Positions 31,620-38,920 of a stretch of 54,158 nucleotides of DNA are shown piece by piece. Source of the stretch: Acrocarpospora pleiomorpha (GTDB lineage: Bacteria; Actinomycetota; Actinomycetes; Streptosporangiales; Streptosporangiaceae); assembly GCF_009687885.1 (NCBI RefSeq), contig NZ_BLAF01000072.1:1-54158 (forward strand). The letters run 5' to 3'. The translations under genes and the position numbers were made by a program. The notes beneath the pieces are model-generated. The model did no database searches, was not told the origin of the DNA, and worked only from the letters and a program-made list of their open reading frames with translations. How positions within the stretch are numbered: position 1 is the stretch's first letter; the number at the start of each line of letters is the position of its first letter.

Positions 31620-32594
31620 TCACAGGTCGACCGAGGACATGCCGCGCTCGTCGTAGCGTTCGCCGGCGACGGATGAGGCCAGCTTGCCGAGGTTGTCCAG
31701 CTCGCCGGCGGTGAGGGTCAGGCCGGTCGCCGCGGCGTTCTGCTCCAGGTAGGTCACCCGCTTGGTGCCGGGGATGGCCACCACGTCCTGGCCCTGGGCG
31801 AGGACCCAGGCCAGGGCGACCTGCGCCTCGGTCGCGTTCCTGCCCTTGGCCAGCTGGGTGACCTCCGCCACCAGCGCCTGGTTGGCCGCCAGGTTGTCGC
31901 CCGTCCAGCGCGGGTTGTTCCGGCGGAAGTCGTTGTCCGCGAAACCCTCCACCGTGGCATACGCCCCGGTGAGGATGCCGCGGCCGAGCGGGCTGTAGGC
32001 GACCAGGCCGATGCCGAGCTCGCGGAGCGTGGGCAGGATCTCGGCCTCGACGCCGCGCGTGAACAGCGAGTACTCATACTGCCCGGCGGTGATCGGGTGG
32101 ACGGCGTGGGCGCGGCGGATCGTGTCGGCGGCGGCCTCGGAGATGCCCAGATGGCGGACCTTGCCCGCGTCGACGAGCTCCTTGAGCGCGCCCCAGGTGT
32201 CCTCGATCGGGACCGCCGGGTCGACCCGGTGCTGGTAGTAGAGGTCGATGTGGTCGACGCCGAGGCGCTGGAGCGAGCCGTCGACGGCGTCGCGCACGTA
32301 GTCGGGGCGCCCGTTGACGCCCACCCGGGTGCCGTCGGGGAGGCGTTCGATGCCGAACTTGGTGGCCACCACGACCTGGTCGCGGCGGTCGGCGATGGCC
32401 TTGCCGACGAGCCGCTCGTTGGTGAACGGGCCGTACATGTCGGCGGTGTCCAGCAGGGTGATGCCGAGGTCGAGGGCCCGGTGGATCGTGGCGATGGACT
32501 CGCCCTCGTCGCCGGGGCCGTAGAAGTCGCTCATGCCCATGCAGCCGAGGCCGAGCTCGGACGTGCGCAGAGCGCCCAGCGTGTGCTGCTTCAT
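31620..32594 (-). CDS. Aldo/keto reductase
   Basis: 324 residues, GGAGGAG before the ATG. The AKR barrel's catalytic residues are visible: Asp in LLDTADMYGP, Tyr in the same motif, Lys in VVATKFG and His in LYYQHRVDP. The NADPH phosphate-binding region includes AIPGTKRVTYLEQNAAA near the C-terminus. It begins TLGALRTSELGLGCMGMSDFYGP, typical of the AKR13 / YakC-like group. It reduces aldehydes or ketones using NADPH in the cytoplasm. Divergent from the FMN-binding protein gene. Confidence 0.93.
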   Translation of the reverse strand: MKQHTLGALRTSELGLGCMGMSDFYGPGDEGESIATIHRALDLGITLLDTADMYGPFTNERLVGKAIADRRDQVVVATKFGIERLPDGTRVGVNGRPDYVRDAVDGSLQRLGVDHIDLYYQHRVDPAVPIEDTWGALKELVDAGKVRHLGISEAAADTIRRAHAVHPITAGQYEYSLFTRGVEAEILPTLRELGIGLVAYSPLGRGILTGAYATVEGFADNDFRRNNPRWTGDNLAANQALVAEVTQLAKGRNATEAQVALAWVLAQGQDVVAIPGTKRVTYLEQNAAATGLTLTAGELDNLGKLASSVAGERYDERGMSSVDL

Positions 32595-32662
32595 GTGCCG
32601 CTCCTCCGTCGCTGGTCTGTCCCGTCAAGTCTTCCGGCTGGAGTGCGGACCAGGTCAAATTG

Positions 32663-32677
32663 ATCTACATTGTAAAG
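32663..32677 (+). promoter_or_regulatory. Shared 15-mer, copy 2
   Basis: ATCTACATTGTAAAG preceded by TTG and followed by GCGG. It lies between the divergent aldo/keto reductase and FMN-binding genes, 97 bases before the ATG at 32775. Confidence 0.6.
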
Positions 32678-32774
32678 GCGGTTTCCGGGTAATTTATGCG
32701 GCTTTAAACGCCAAAGATCAAGGGCTCAGCTGGGGTGACGCGGTTTTGTCGGTGGCGGCGGGCACGATGGGGGC

Positions 32775-33245
32775 ATGGCTTCGTGGCAGGAGATCGAGAA
32801 GGAGGTCCCCGAGTTCGCCAGGCGCGTGCTGGCGGCGATGGGGACCGGCAAGCACAAGACGATGGCGACCCTGCGCAAGGACGGGTCGCCCCGGATCAGC
32901 GGCACCGAGGTGGAGTTCAAGAACGACGAGGTGTGGCTGGGGTCGATGCTCGGCGCGATGAAGGCGCGAGATCTGAAGCGGGATCCGCGGGTGGCGCTGC
33001 ACAGTCCGTCCGTCGATCCGGATCCGGACGATCCGAGCGCCTGGCCGGGCGAGGCCAAGCTGTCCGGCCTCGCGGTGGAGATCACCGACGCCGAGGTGCT
33101 CGAGTCCTTCGGGGGACCGCCCGGTGACTTCCACCTGTTCCGGCTGGACGTGCGGGAAATCGCCTACACCCACGTCGAAGACGACCATCTGGTCATCGAA
33201 AGCTGGGCAGAAGGCCGCGGCCTACGCGAAGTCCGGCGCAAATAG
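32775..33245 (+). CDS. Pyridoxamine 5'-phosphate oxidase-like flavin-binding protein
   Basis: 156 residues, ATG at 32775. A split-barrel FMN- or F420-binding fold is suggested by HKTMATLRKDGSPRISGTEVEFKNDEVWLGSMLGAMKARDLKRDPRVALH, the usual first half of this family, and FRLDVREIAYTHVEDDHLVIESW, its closing strands. Such actinobacterial proteins reduce or oxidise small metabolites with FMN or F420, or act as haem- or flavin-binding proteins. Specific substrate unknown. A very strong hairpin directly follows. Confidence 0.88.
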   Translation: MASWQEIEKEVPEFARRVLAAMGTGKHKTMATLRKDGSPRISGTEVEFKNDEVWLGSMLGAMKARDLKRDPRVALHSPSVDPDPDDPSAWPGEAKLSGLAVEITDAEVLESFGGPPGDFHLFRLDVREIAYTHVEDDHLVIESWAEGRGLREVRRK

Positions 33246-33247
33246 CC

Positions 33248-33309
33248 GCGCTGGCCGCTCAGATGTCCCCGTCGTCTGCGGGGGCCGGGGACGTCTGAGC
33301 GGCCAGCGC
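33248..33309. terminator. Very long hairpin (23-bp stem)
   Basis: GCGCTGGCCGCTCAGA (33248-33263), T, GTCCCC pairs with GGGGAC, G, TCTGAGCGGCCAGCGC (33294-33309). In RNA the single non-matching position is a U-G pair, giving 23 continuous pairs around a 16-base GC-rich loop. It starts 3 bp after the stop of the FMN-binding gene, so a terminator is likely. Confidence 0.75.
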
Positions 33310-33731
33310 AAAACACTCGTTCTCCCTCGATCTCGGGTGTTGGCGGCGGTGTCGCAGGCATTGCCTCTGGCGATCCCGGGCTCGCTCCGCGGGTCTCTGG
33401 GTGTTGCCGGGCCGCTCGCCGTTATGCGGTGCCATTGACGCCGGTGGTGCTCTCGCTGCACCGGCGCCGAGGGCGACAGCGGGCTACTGCGAAGCGGGCA
33501 ATCTGCCAGGAGCTCTAACTGCCAGGAGCTTCTAAGACCTCCCATCGGCCGTCCTTGGCCGGGCCATCTTCCCCAGCGGCCCGGTGACGGGGCAGGCGGT
33601 CGATGGGAGCCACCCCGCCGCGACGTTCACGCGGGGCCGGGTGTGGGTCCGGGACCAGTTCCACCACGGTGTCCACCAGCTCGGCCCGACCCTCTGGCGT
33701 GCGGATGGAAGGCGATGGGTGTTCGTGTGGG
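33310..33731. other. Intergenic region without a convincing gene; short tandem repeat
   Basis: No credible complete gene. At 33503-33535 a 16-17-bp unit starting CTGCCAGGAGCT is tandemly repeated. On the minus strand an open frame from ~33722 down to 33518 (RTPEGRAELVDTVVELVPDP near its start) has normal codon use but no start codon or recognised motif; it could be the tail of a lost gene. Confidence 0.4.
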
Positions 33732-34484
33732 TCAGGTGGCGGAGAAGCCGCCGTCGACGCAGAGGGTTTGGCCGGTGAGGTAGGCGGAGGCGGGGGAGGC
33801 CAGGAGGATCGCGATGGCGGCGAAGTCGGTGGGGAGGCCGTTGCGGCCGGTCATGGTGCGGGCGGCGAGGGCTTCGACCCGGCCGGGGATGGCCTGGGCG
33901 GGTTCGGTGAGCGGGGTGAGGACGAAGCCGGGGATGACGGTGTTGCAGGTGACGCCGTGCGGGGTCCAGGCTTCGGCCTGGGAGCGGGTCAGGCCGCAGA
34001 TGCCGGCTTTGGCGACGCCGTACGCGCCGCTGTCGCCGAAGGCGCGGATGGACTGCTGGGAGCCGATGTTGATGATGCGGCCCCAGCCGCGGGCGGCCAT
34101 GCGCGGGCCGAAATGCTGGCCGAGCAGGTAGGGCGCGGTGAGGTTGACGGCGATGGTCTGCTCGTAGTCGTCGAGGGTGAGCTCGGCCATCGGACGGCGG
34201 ATGTTGTTGGCGGCGTCGTTCACGAGGATGTCGACCTCGCCGAAGAAGCTCGCCGCGCGCTCGGTCACGCGGCCGATCGCGGCACGGTCGCCGAGGTCGG
34301 CGCTGATGGTCGCGGCTCGGACGCCATGGCCCGCGAGAGCGGCGGCGGCCGCGGCGAGCTGTTCCTCGCGGCGTGCCACCAGCACGACGGCGGCCCCGGC
34401 CCGCCCCAGGGCTTCGGCGATCCCGTATCCGATCCCGGAACTCCCCCCGGTGACGAGGGCGACCCGTCCCGCGAGCGAGAACAT
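33732..34484 (-). CDS. Short-chain dehydrogenase/reductase
   Basis: 250 residues from the ATG at 34484 (MFSLAGRVALVTGGSSGIGYG). An ATG at 34505 is also in frame, but would put one arm of the 10-bp inverted repeat inside the gene. NAD(P) loop TGGSSGIG, NDAANN in place of the usual NNAG, catalytic Ser and YxxxK in IGSQQSIRAFGDSGAYGVAKAG, and a C-terminal PxxVLTPLTEP followed by YLTGQTLCVDGGFSAT. It is a cytoplasmic NAD(P)-dependent oxidoreductase resembling gluconate 5-dehydrogenase-type SDRs. Exact substrate unknown. Confidence 0.92.
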   Translation of the reverse strand: MFSLAGRVALVTGGSSGIGYGIAEALGRAGAAVVLVARREEQLAAAAAALAGHGVRAATISADLGDRAAIGRVTERAASFFGEVDILVNDAANNIRRPMAELTLDDYEQTIAVNLTAPYLLGQHFGPRMAARGWGRIINIGSQQSIRAFGDSGAYGVAKAGICGLTRSQAEAWTPHGVTCNTVIPGFVLTPLTEPAQAIPGRVEALAARTMTGRNGLPTDFAAIAILLASPASAYLTGQTLCVDGGFSAT

Positions 34485-34489
34485 GTCCG

Positions 34490-34532
34490 AAAGATAGGAC
34501 GACATGGCGGGTTACCGTATCATCCTATCTTT
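34490..34532. promoter_or_regulatory. Long-armed inverted repeat upstream of the SDR gene
   Basis: AAAGATAGGA (34490-34499) and TCCTATCTTT (34523-34532), perfect 10-bp arms 23 bases apart; similarity continues inward (GGACGACATG versus the complement of CGTATCATCC). It sits directly upstream of the preferred SDR start and of the small plus-strand ORF at 34586, as expected for an operator between divergent genes. Confidence 0.6.
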
Positions 34533-34585
34533 GTGCCCGCCAGGATCAGTCCGGCATCGGCGAACCATCCGGATTCCTGCCGGCG

Positions 34586-34825
34586 GTGCGCGGGATCGCG
34601 CGCCTGGAACACGGTTCGTACGGGTCGCTGGCCGATTTCGACGACGCGCTGGAACTCGGCCGGGTCCTGGGCAGGCTGGGGGAGGAGGCGCGCTGGCCGG
34701 ACGCGCACACGGTGATGCTGGCCAGGCTGTGGCGAGGCCAGATCCTCACACTCGACACGTCCCGCTGGAAAGGCTACGAGCTGGACGGAGTACGGGTCGC
34801 GGAGGTGGCGGACCCCGAGGTGTGA
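34586..34825 (+). CDS. Small protein of unknown function
   Basis: 79 residues from a GTG at 34586; no other start is in frame back to the upstream stop, although the open frame continues upstream. The codon third positions are strongly G/C, supporting real coding. The sequence YGSLADFDDALELGRVLGRL, then a Trp-containing LARLWRGQILTLDTSRWKGYELDGVRVAEV, is mixed helix and strand with no recognised domain. It lies divergent from the SDR gene beyond the inverted repeat and converges on the MarR gene. Could be a genuine small gene or a truncated longer one. Confidence 0.45.
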   Translation: MRGIARLEHGSYGSLADFDDALELGRVLGRLGEEARWPDAHTVMLARLWRGQILTLDTSRWKGYELDGVRVAEVADPEV

Positions 34826-34885
34826 CCCGTGACGTTGCGCGGGGAGTCGCACGCTCCCCCGCGCAACCATGCTGGCCGTTCCGGG

Positions 34886-35443
34886 TCAGTCGCGTGGGCA
34901 AGCAGGGTGGAGGGTGGACATGACTTCGAGGAGGCGGCGCATGACGCGGTCGAGGTCGCGCAGGGTCGTCAGGTCGAGGTGGGCCAGGAGGTCGCGCCAG
35001 GTGGCGGTGCCCGCGTCGAGGATCTGGGCGGTGAGGTCGCGGCCGGCGGGGGTGAGTTCGACGCGGCGGACGCGGCGGTCGGCGGGGTCCTCGTGGCGGG
35101 TGGCCAGGCCCTGGGCGACGACGCGGTCGACGATTCCGGTGACGGTGCCCAGGCCGATGCCGAGCTCGCGGGCCAGGTCCTGGCCGGAGGCCGAGCCGAG
35201 GAACGCCAGGGTCATGACGACCTTGAGTTGCTGCATCGTGAGGTTGGAGGCCAGCAGGGGAAGGGAGCGGTCCCGGGCCAGGAAGCGGCCCATGCCATGC
35301 TGGGTCTCGCCGAGACTCTCCAGCAGTGACCGCCGTTCTTCCGCTTCCTCCGCGGAAAGCCCGAAATCATCGGGGTCATTGACGTAACCGCTGACGTCGT
35401 CACCGGGGGTCAGGTCCGGCCTCGTGCCTGTCTCGTCGCTCAC
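34886..35443 (-). CDS. MarR-family transcriptional regulator
   Basis: 185 residues from the GTG at 35443, chosen because GGAGAGG lies six bases upstream; GTG 35449 sits directly on that site. An acidic N-terminal region (PDLTPGDDVSGYVNDPDDFGLSAEEAEERR) is followed by the winged helix: LTMQQLKVVMTLAFLGSASGQDLARELGIGLGTVTGIVDRVVAQGLATRHEDPADRRVRRVELTPAGR. MarR proteins repress efflux genes until a small lipophilic ligand binds. It is divergent from the RND exporter gene and probably represses it. An imperfect inverted repeat lies between them. Confidence 0.93.
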   Translation of the reverse strand: MSDETGTRPDLTPGDDVSGYVNDPDDFGLSAEEAEERRSLLESLGETQHGMGRFLARDRSLPLLASNLTMQQLKVVMTLAFLGSASGQDLARELGIGLGTVTGIVDRVVAQGLATRHEDPADRRVRRVELTPAGRDLTAQILDAGTATWRDLLAHLDLTTLRDLDRVMRRLLEVMSTLHPACPRD

Positions 35444-35490
35444 GCTCACCTCTCCGAACCTGAGAAGGTTATCAGGAAAGCAAGGCGACG

Positions 35491-35519
35491 CTAAATATTC
35501 GTACAAGGCGAAGTGTTAG
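35491..35519. promoter_or_regulatory. Imperfect inverted repeat between marR-type and RND genes
   Basis: CTAAATATTCG (35491-35501) and CGAAGTGTTAG (35509-35519) match at 8 of 11 symmetric positions around a 7-base centre, in an AT-rich stretch midway between the divergent genes. Plausible MarR operator. Confidence 0.4.
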
Positions 35520-35563
35520 GGTTGGGCGAACATTCCCGCGTCATTCTGAGGAGTCTCGCCCCC

Positions 35564-38500
35564 ATGACGTCCCTGGCCAGGCTGAGCCTCGCCAACCGCA
35601 GTCTCGTCATCATGATTGCGGTGGTGCTGAGTGCTTTTGGCGCGTTCGCCATCCCGTCGCTGAAACAACAGCTTTTCCCCTCCCTGGAGTTCCCGGGGGC
35701 GTTCGTCATCGCCGCCTACCCGGGCGCCTCTCCCGACATCGTCGAGGAGCAGGTGACCAAGCCGGTCGAGAACAGCTTCCAGGGCGTCGCGGGCGTCACC
35801 GAGATCACCTCGACGTCCCGGGAGGGCATGGCCCAGATCCAGGTCGCCTTCGAGTTCGGCACCGACATCGACGAGGCCATCGGCAAGATGCAGCAGTCGA
35901 TCTCCCGGATCGAGGCGCAGCTCCCGGCGAACGTGGATCCGCAGGTGCTGGCGGGCAGCACCGACGACATCCCGGTCATGGTCATCGCGGTCAGCGACGG
36001 CGGCGACCAGCAGGGCACCCTGGACCGCCTGGAGCGGATCATGGTCCCGGCCGTGCAGGGCGTGGCGGGGGTGCGGGAGGCCGAGGTCACCGGGGCCCGC
36101 GAGAAGCAGGTCGTGATCACGCCGGACAGCGTCAAGCTGGCCAAGCTGGGGCTGTCCCCGGCGGTGATCCCGGACCTGCTGCGCGCCAACGGTGTCGCGA
36201 TTCCGGCCGGGGCGCTGGTCGAGGAGGGCAAGAACCTCACCGTCCAGATCGGGGACCGGATCGAGGGCGTGGAGGATCTGAAGGCGCTGTATCTGGCTCC
36301 GGCCGTACCGGCTCAGGCGGCCGGCGGGCAGCCGGCGCGGCCAGGTGCGGCCGGGGCGCGGCCGGTGGCGGTGCCCAAGCCGGTCACTCTGGGCTCGGTC
36401 GCCGACATCGAGGTCAAGGACGGGGACGCCTCGACGCTCACGCGGACCAACGGCAAGCCGAGCCTGGGTGTGTCGATCACGATGGCGCCGGACGGCAACG
36501 CGGTGCAGATCTCGCATGACGTGCGGGCGCTGATGCCGCAGCTGGTCCGGGATCTGGGCGACACCGCGGAGCTGACCGTGGTGTTCGACCAGGCGCCGTA
36601 TGTGGAGCGCTCGATCGAGGACCTGACCACGGAGGGCCTGCTGGGCCTGACGTTCGCGGTTCTGATCATCCTGGTGTTCCTGCTGTCGATCCGGTCGACG
36701 ATCGTGACCGCCGTGTCGATCCCGCTGTCGGTGGTGATCGCGCTGATCGCCCTGTGGGTGGGGGACTACTCGCTGAACCTGCTGACCCTGGGCGCGCTGA
36801 CGATCGCGGTCGGCCGGGTGGTGGACGACTCGATCGTGGTCCTGGAGAACATCAAGCGCCATCTCGGGTACGGCGAGGAGAAGCGGTCGGCGATCCTCTC
36901 CTCGGTGCGCGAGGTCGCCGGGGCGGTGACCGCCTCGACCCTGACCACGGTGGCGGTGTTCCTGCCGATCGCGTTCGTGGGCGGCATGGTCGGGCAGCTG
37001 TTCAGCCCGTTCGCGATCACGGTCACGGTGGCGTTGCTGGCCTCGCTGCTGGTGTCGCTGACGGTGATCCCGGTGCTGGCGTACTGGTTCCTGAAGGCGC
37101 CGAAGATCTCGCCGGAGCAGGCGGAGGCCGTGCGGGAGGAGGCCGAGCGCAAGGAGCTGCGCTCGCCGCTGCAGCGCATGTACCTGCCGGTGCTGCGGTT
37201 CGCGACCCGGCGGCGGCTGATCACGCTGCTGATCGGGTTCGCGGTGTTCGCCGGGACGATGGCGCTGGTGCCCAACCTGAGGACGAACTTCCTGGACTCC
37301 TCCGGCCAGGACACCATCCAGATCACCCAGCGGATGCCGGTCGGCACCAACCTGGAGACCACCGACGCGGCCGCCGCCAAGGTGGAGGCCGTCCTGGCGG
37401 CGACGCCGGAGATCGCCTCCTACCAGGTGAACGTGGGCGGCGGCGGCCAGTTCATGGGCGGCGCGGGCGGCAGCGCGGACCGGGCGTCGTATTCGGTGAC
37501 ATTGGCCGACGACGTCGACACCCCGGTGCTGGAGGAGAAGCTGCGGGAGCGGCTGTCGGCGCTGGGCGCCGGCGAGGTCGTGATCGGCGGGGGCGGCGGC
37601 GGGTTCAGCTCCGACCAGCTGCAGGTCATCCTGCAGGGCGCCGACAACGCCGAGCTGAAGACCGCGGCGACCACGGTGGCCGGCGCGCTGGCGGGCACGC
37701 CCGGCCTGCGGGACGTCGCCTCCAACCTGGAGGATTCCGCCGAGCGGATCGAAGTGCACGTGGACCGGGAGAAGGCGGCGTCCCGCGGTCTCACCGAGGC
37801 CGCGATCGGTCAGCTGGTGGCGCAGGCGTTCCGGGGCGCCCCGGTCGGGTCGATCGACCTGGACGGCCGTTCCAGTGACATCGTGCTGCGCACGGGTGAC
37901 GCTCCGGCGACGCTGACCGAGGTGCGGGACCTGACGCTGCCCACCGCCACCGGGCCGGTGAAGCTGTCGTCGGTGGCCGAGGTCGAGAAGGCCGGCGGCC
38001 CGACCCAGATCAGCCGTCTGGACGGCGAGCGCACCGCGACCGTCTCGGGCACCGCCGAGGCCAGCGACCTGGGCGCGATCACGGCGACGGTCACGGAGAA
38101 GATGAAGGGCGTCAAGCTGCCCGCCGGGGTGAGCTACCAGATCGGCGGGGCGAGCGCCGACCAGGAGGAGGCCTTCGCCGACCTCGGGCTGGCCATGCTG
38201 CTGGCGATCGCCATCGTCTTCATGATCATGGTGGCGACGTTCCGCAGCTTCGTGCAGCCGCTGATCCTGCTGGTGTCCATCCCGTTCGCGGCGACCGGCG
38301 CGATCGGGCTGCTGCTGGCCACCGACACCGCGCTCGGCGTGCCGGCGCTGATCGGCATGCTGATGCTGATCGGCATCGTGGTGACGAACGCGATCGTCCT
38401 GATCGACCTGATCAACCAGTACCGCGAGCAGGGTCTGGGCGTGGTCGAGGCGGTCATGGAGGGCGGCCGCCGCCGGGTTCGCCCGATCCTGATGACCGCG

Positions 38501-38752
38501 CTGGCCACGATCGGCGCGCTGACGCCGATGGCGGTGGGTTTGACGGGGTCGGGCGGGTTCATCTCGCAGGCGCTGGCGATCGTGGTGATCGGCGGTCTGG
38601 TCTCCTCGACGCTGCTGACGCTGGTCCTGGTGCCGACGCTGTACACGATGGTCGAGGGGACGAAGGAGCGGCTGCGGCGCAAGCCGGGCGGCAAGCACGA
38701 GATCGAGGACGTGAAGGTGTACGACGCGGAGGCGCTCACCTCCTCCCGCTGA
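35564..38752 (+). CDS. RND-family efflux pump (HAE1 / SwrC-like)
   Basis: 1062 residues from the ATG at 35564, with GAGGAG upstream; the 17 residues from 35513 are not needed. Twelve membrane segments in the RND pattern: one N-terminal TM (RLSLANRSLVIMIAVVLSAFGAFAIPSL), a large outer loop, TM2-6, a C-terminal repeat of the same plan. TM4 carries the proton-relay aspartates in GRVVDDSIVVLENIKRH. It resembles the Gram-positive SwrC/YerP branch of HAE1 pumps rather than mycobacterial MmpL. No adaptor or outer-membrane gene is nearby, as expected for a monoderm. Probably controlled by the divergent MarR protein. Confidence 0.95.
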   Translation: MTSLARLSLANRSLVIMIAVVLSAFGAFAIPSLKQQLFPSLEFPGAFVIAAYPGASPDIVEEQVTKPVENSFQGVAGVTEITSTSREGMAQIQVAFEFGTDIDEAIGKMQQSISRIEAQLPANVDPQVLAGSTDDIPVMVIAVSDGGDQQGTLDRLERIMVPAVQGVAGVREAEVTGAREKQVVITPDSVKLAKLGLSPAVIPDLLRANGVAIPAGALVEEGKNLTVQIGDRIEGVEDLKALYLAPAVPAQAAGGQPARPGAAGARPVAVPKPVTLGSVADIEVKDGDASTLTRTNGKPSLGVSITMAPDGNAVQISHDVRALMPQLVRDLGDTAELTVVFDQAPYVERSIEDLTTEGLLGLTFAVLIILVFLLSIRSTIVTAVSIPLSVVIALIALWVGDYSLNLLTLGALTIAVGRVVDDSIVVLENIKRHLGYGEEKRSAILSSVREVAGAVTASTLTTVAVFLPIAFVGGMVGQLFSPFAITVTVALLASLLVSLTVIPVLAYWFLKAPKISPEQAEAVREEAERKELRSPLQRMYLPVLRFATRRRLITLLIGFAVFAGTMALVPNLRTNFLDSSGQDTIQITQRMPVGTNLETTDAAAAKVEAVLAATPEIASYQVNVGGGGQFMGGAGGSADRASYSVTLADDVDTPVLEEKLRERLSALGAGEVVIGGGGGGFSSDQLQVILQGADNAELKTAATTVAGALAGTPGLRDVASNLEDSAERIEVHVDREKAASRGLTEAAIGQLVAQAFRGAPVGSIDLDGRSSDIVLRTGDAPATLTEVRDLTLPTATGPVKLSSVAEVEKAGGPTQISRLDGERTATVSGTAEASDLGAITATVTEKMKGVKLPAGVSYQIGGASADQEEAFADLGLAMLLAIAIVFMIMVATFRSFVQPLILLVSIPFAATGAIGLLLATDTALGVPALIGMLMLIGIVVTNAIVLIDLINQYREQGLGVVEAVMEGGRRRVRPILMTALATIGALTPMAVGLTGSGGFISQALAIVVIGGLVSSTLLTLVLVPTLYTMVEGTKERLRRKPGGKHEIEDVKVYDAEALTSSR

Positions 38753-38765
38753 CCCAGGAAAAAGA

Positions 38766-38792
38766 GGCCGCGTGACCATCGGTCACGCGGCC
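38766..38792 (+). terminator. Terminator of the RND gene
   Basis: GGCCGCGTGACC (38766-38777), loop ATC, GGTCACGCGGCC (38781-38792), a perfect 12-bp stem followed shortly by TTTATT. Confidence 0.85.
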
Positions 38793-38806
38793 CCTCTGCT
38801 TTATTG

Positions 38807-38821
38807 ATCTACTTTGTAAAG
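38807..38821 (+). promoter_or_regulatory. Shared 15-mer, copy 3 (before purB)
   Basis: ATCTACTTTGTAAAG preceded by TTG. Here the region also forms the perfect 16-bp palindrome CTACTTTGTAAAGTAG (38809-38824). It lies 99 bases before the purB start, close to the distance of copy 2 from its gene. Confidence 0.6.
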
Positions 38822-38920
38822 TAGGCGGCTTGGTCGAAAATCGCACCTCAGCAGGCAAAACCCTCAGCTAGGACGAGGCGGCGATGCGGGTCGCGGGGAG
38901 CGGCGATAGGCTGGGGCAAC

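Noticed and set aside
33503..33535. Two adjacent CTGCCAGGAGCT units as a possible CRISPR or iteron
   Set aside because: Only two copies with no spacer and no cas or replication genes nearby; a simple tandem duplication.
33518..33722. Minus-strand open frame TPEGRAELVDTVVELVPDP..., possible gene tail
   Set aside because: Codon use is acceptable, but there is no start and no recognisable motif, so it is mentioned only as a possible relic within the gap.
35516..38779. 1087-codon minus-strand frame opposite the RND pump
   Set aside because: The composition is His/Arg/Gln/Asp-rich as expected from the complement of GC-rich coding DNA; no start signal and no domain.
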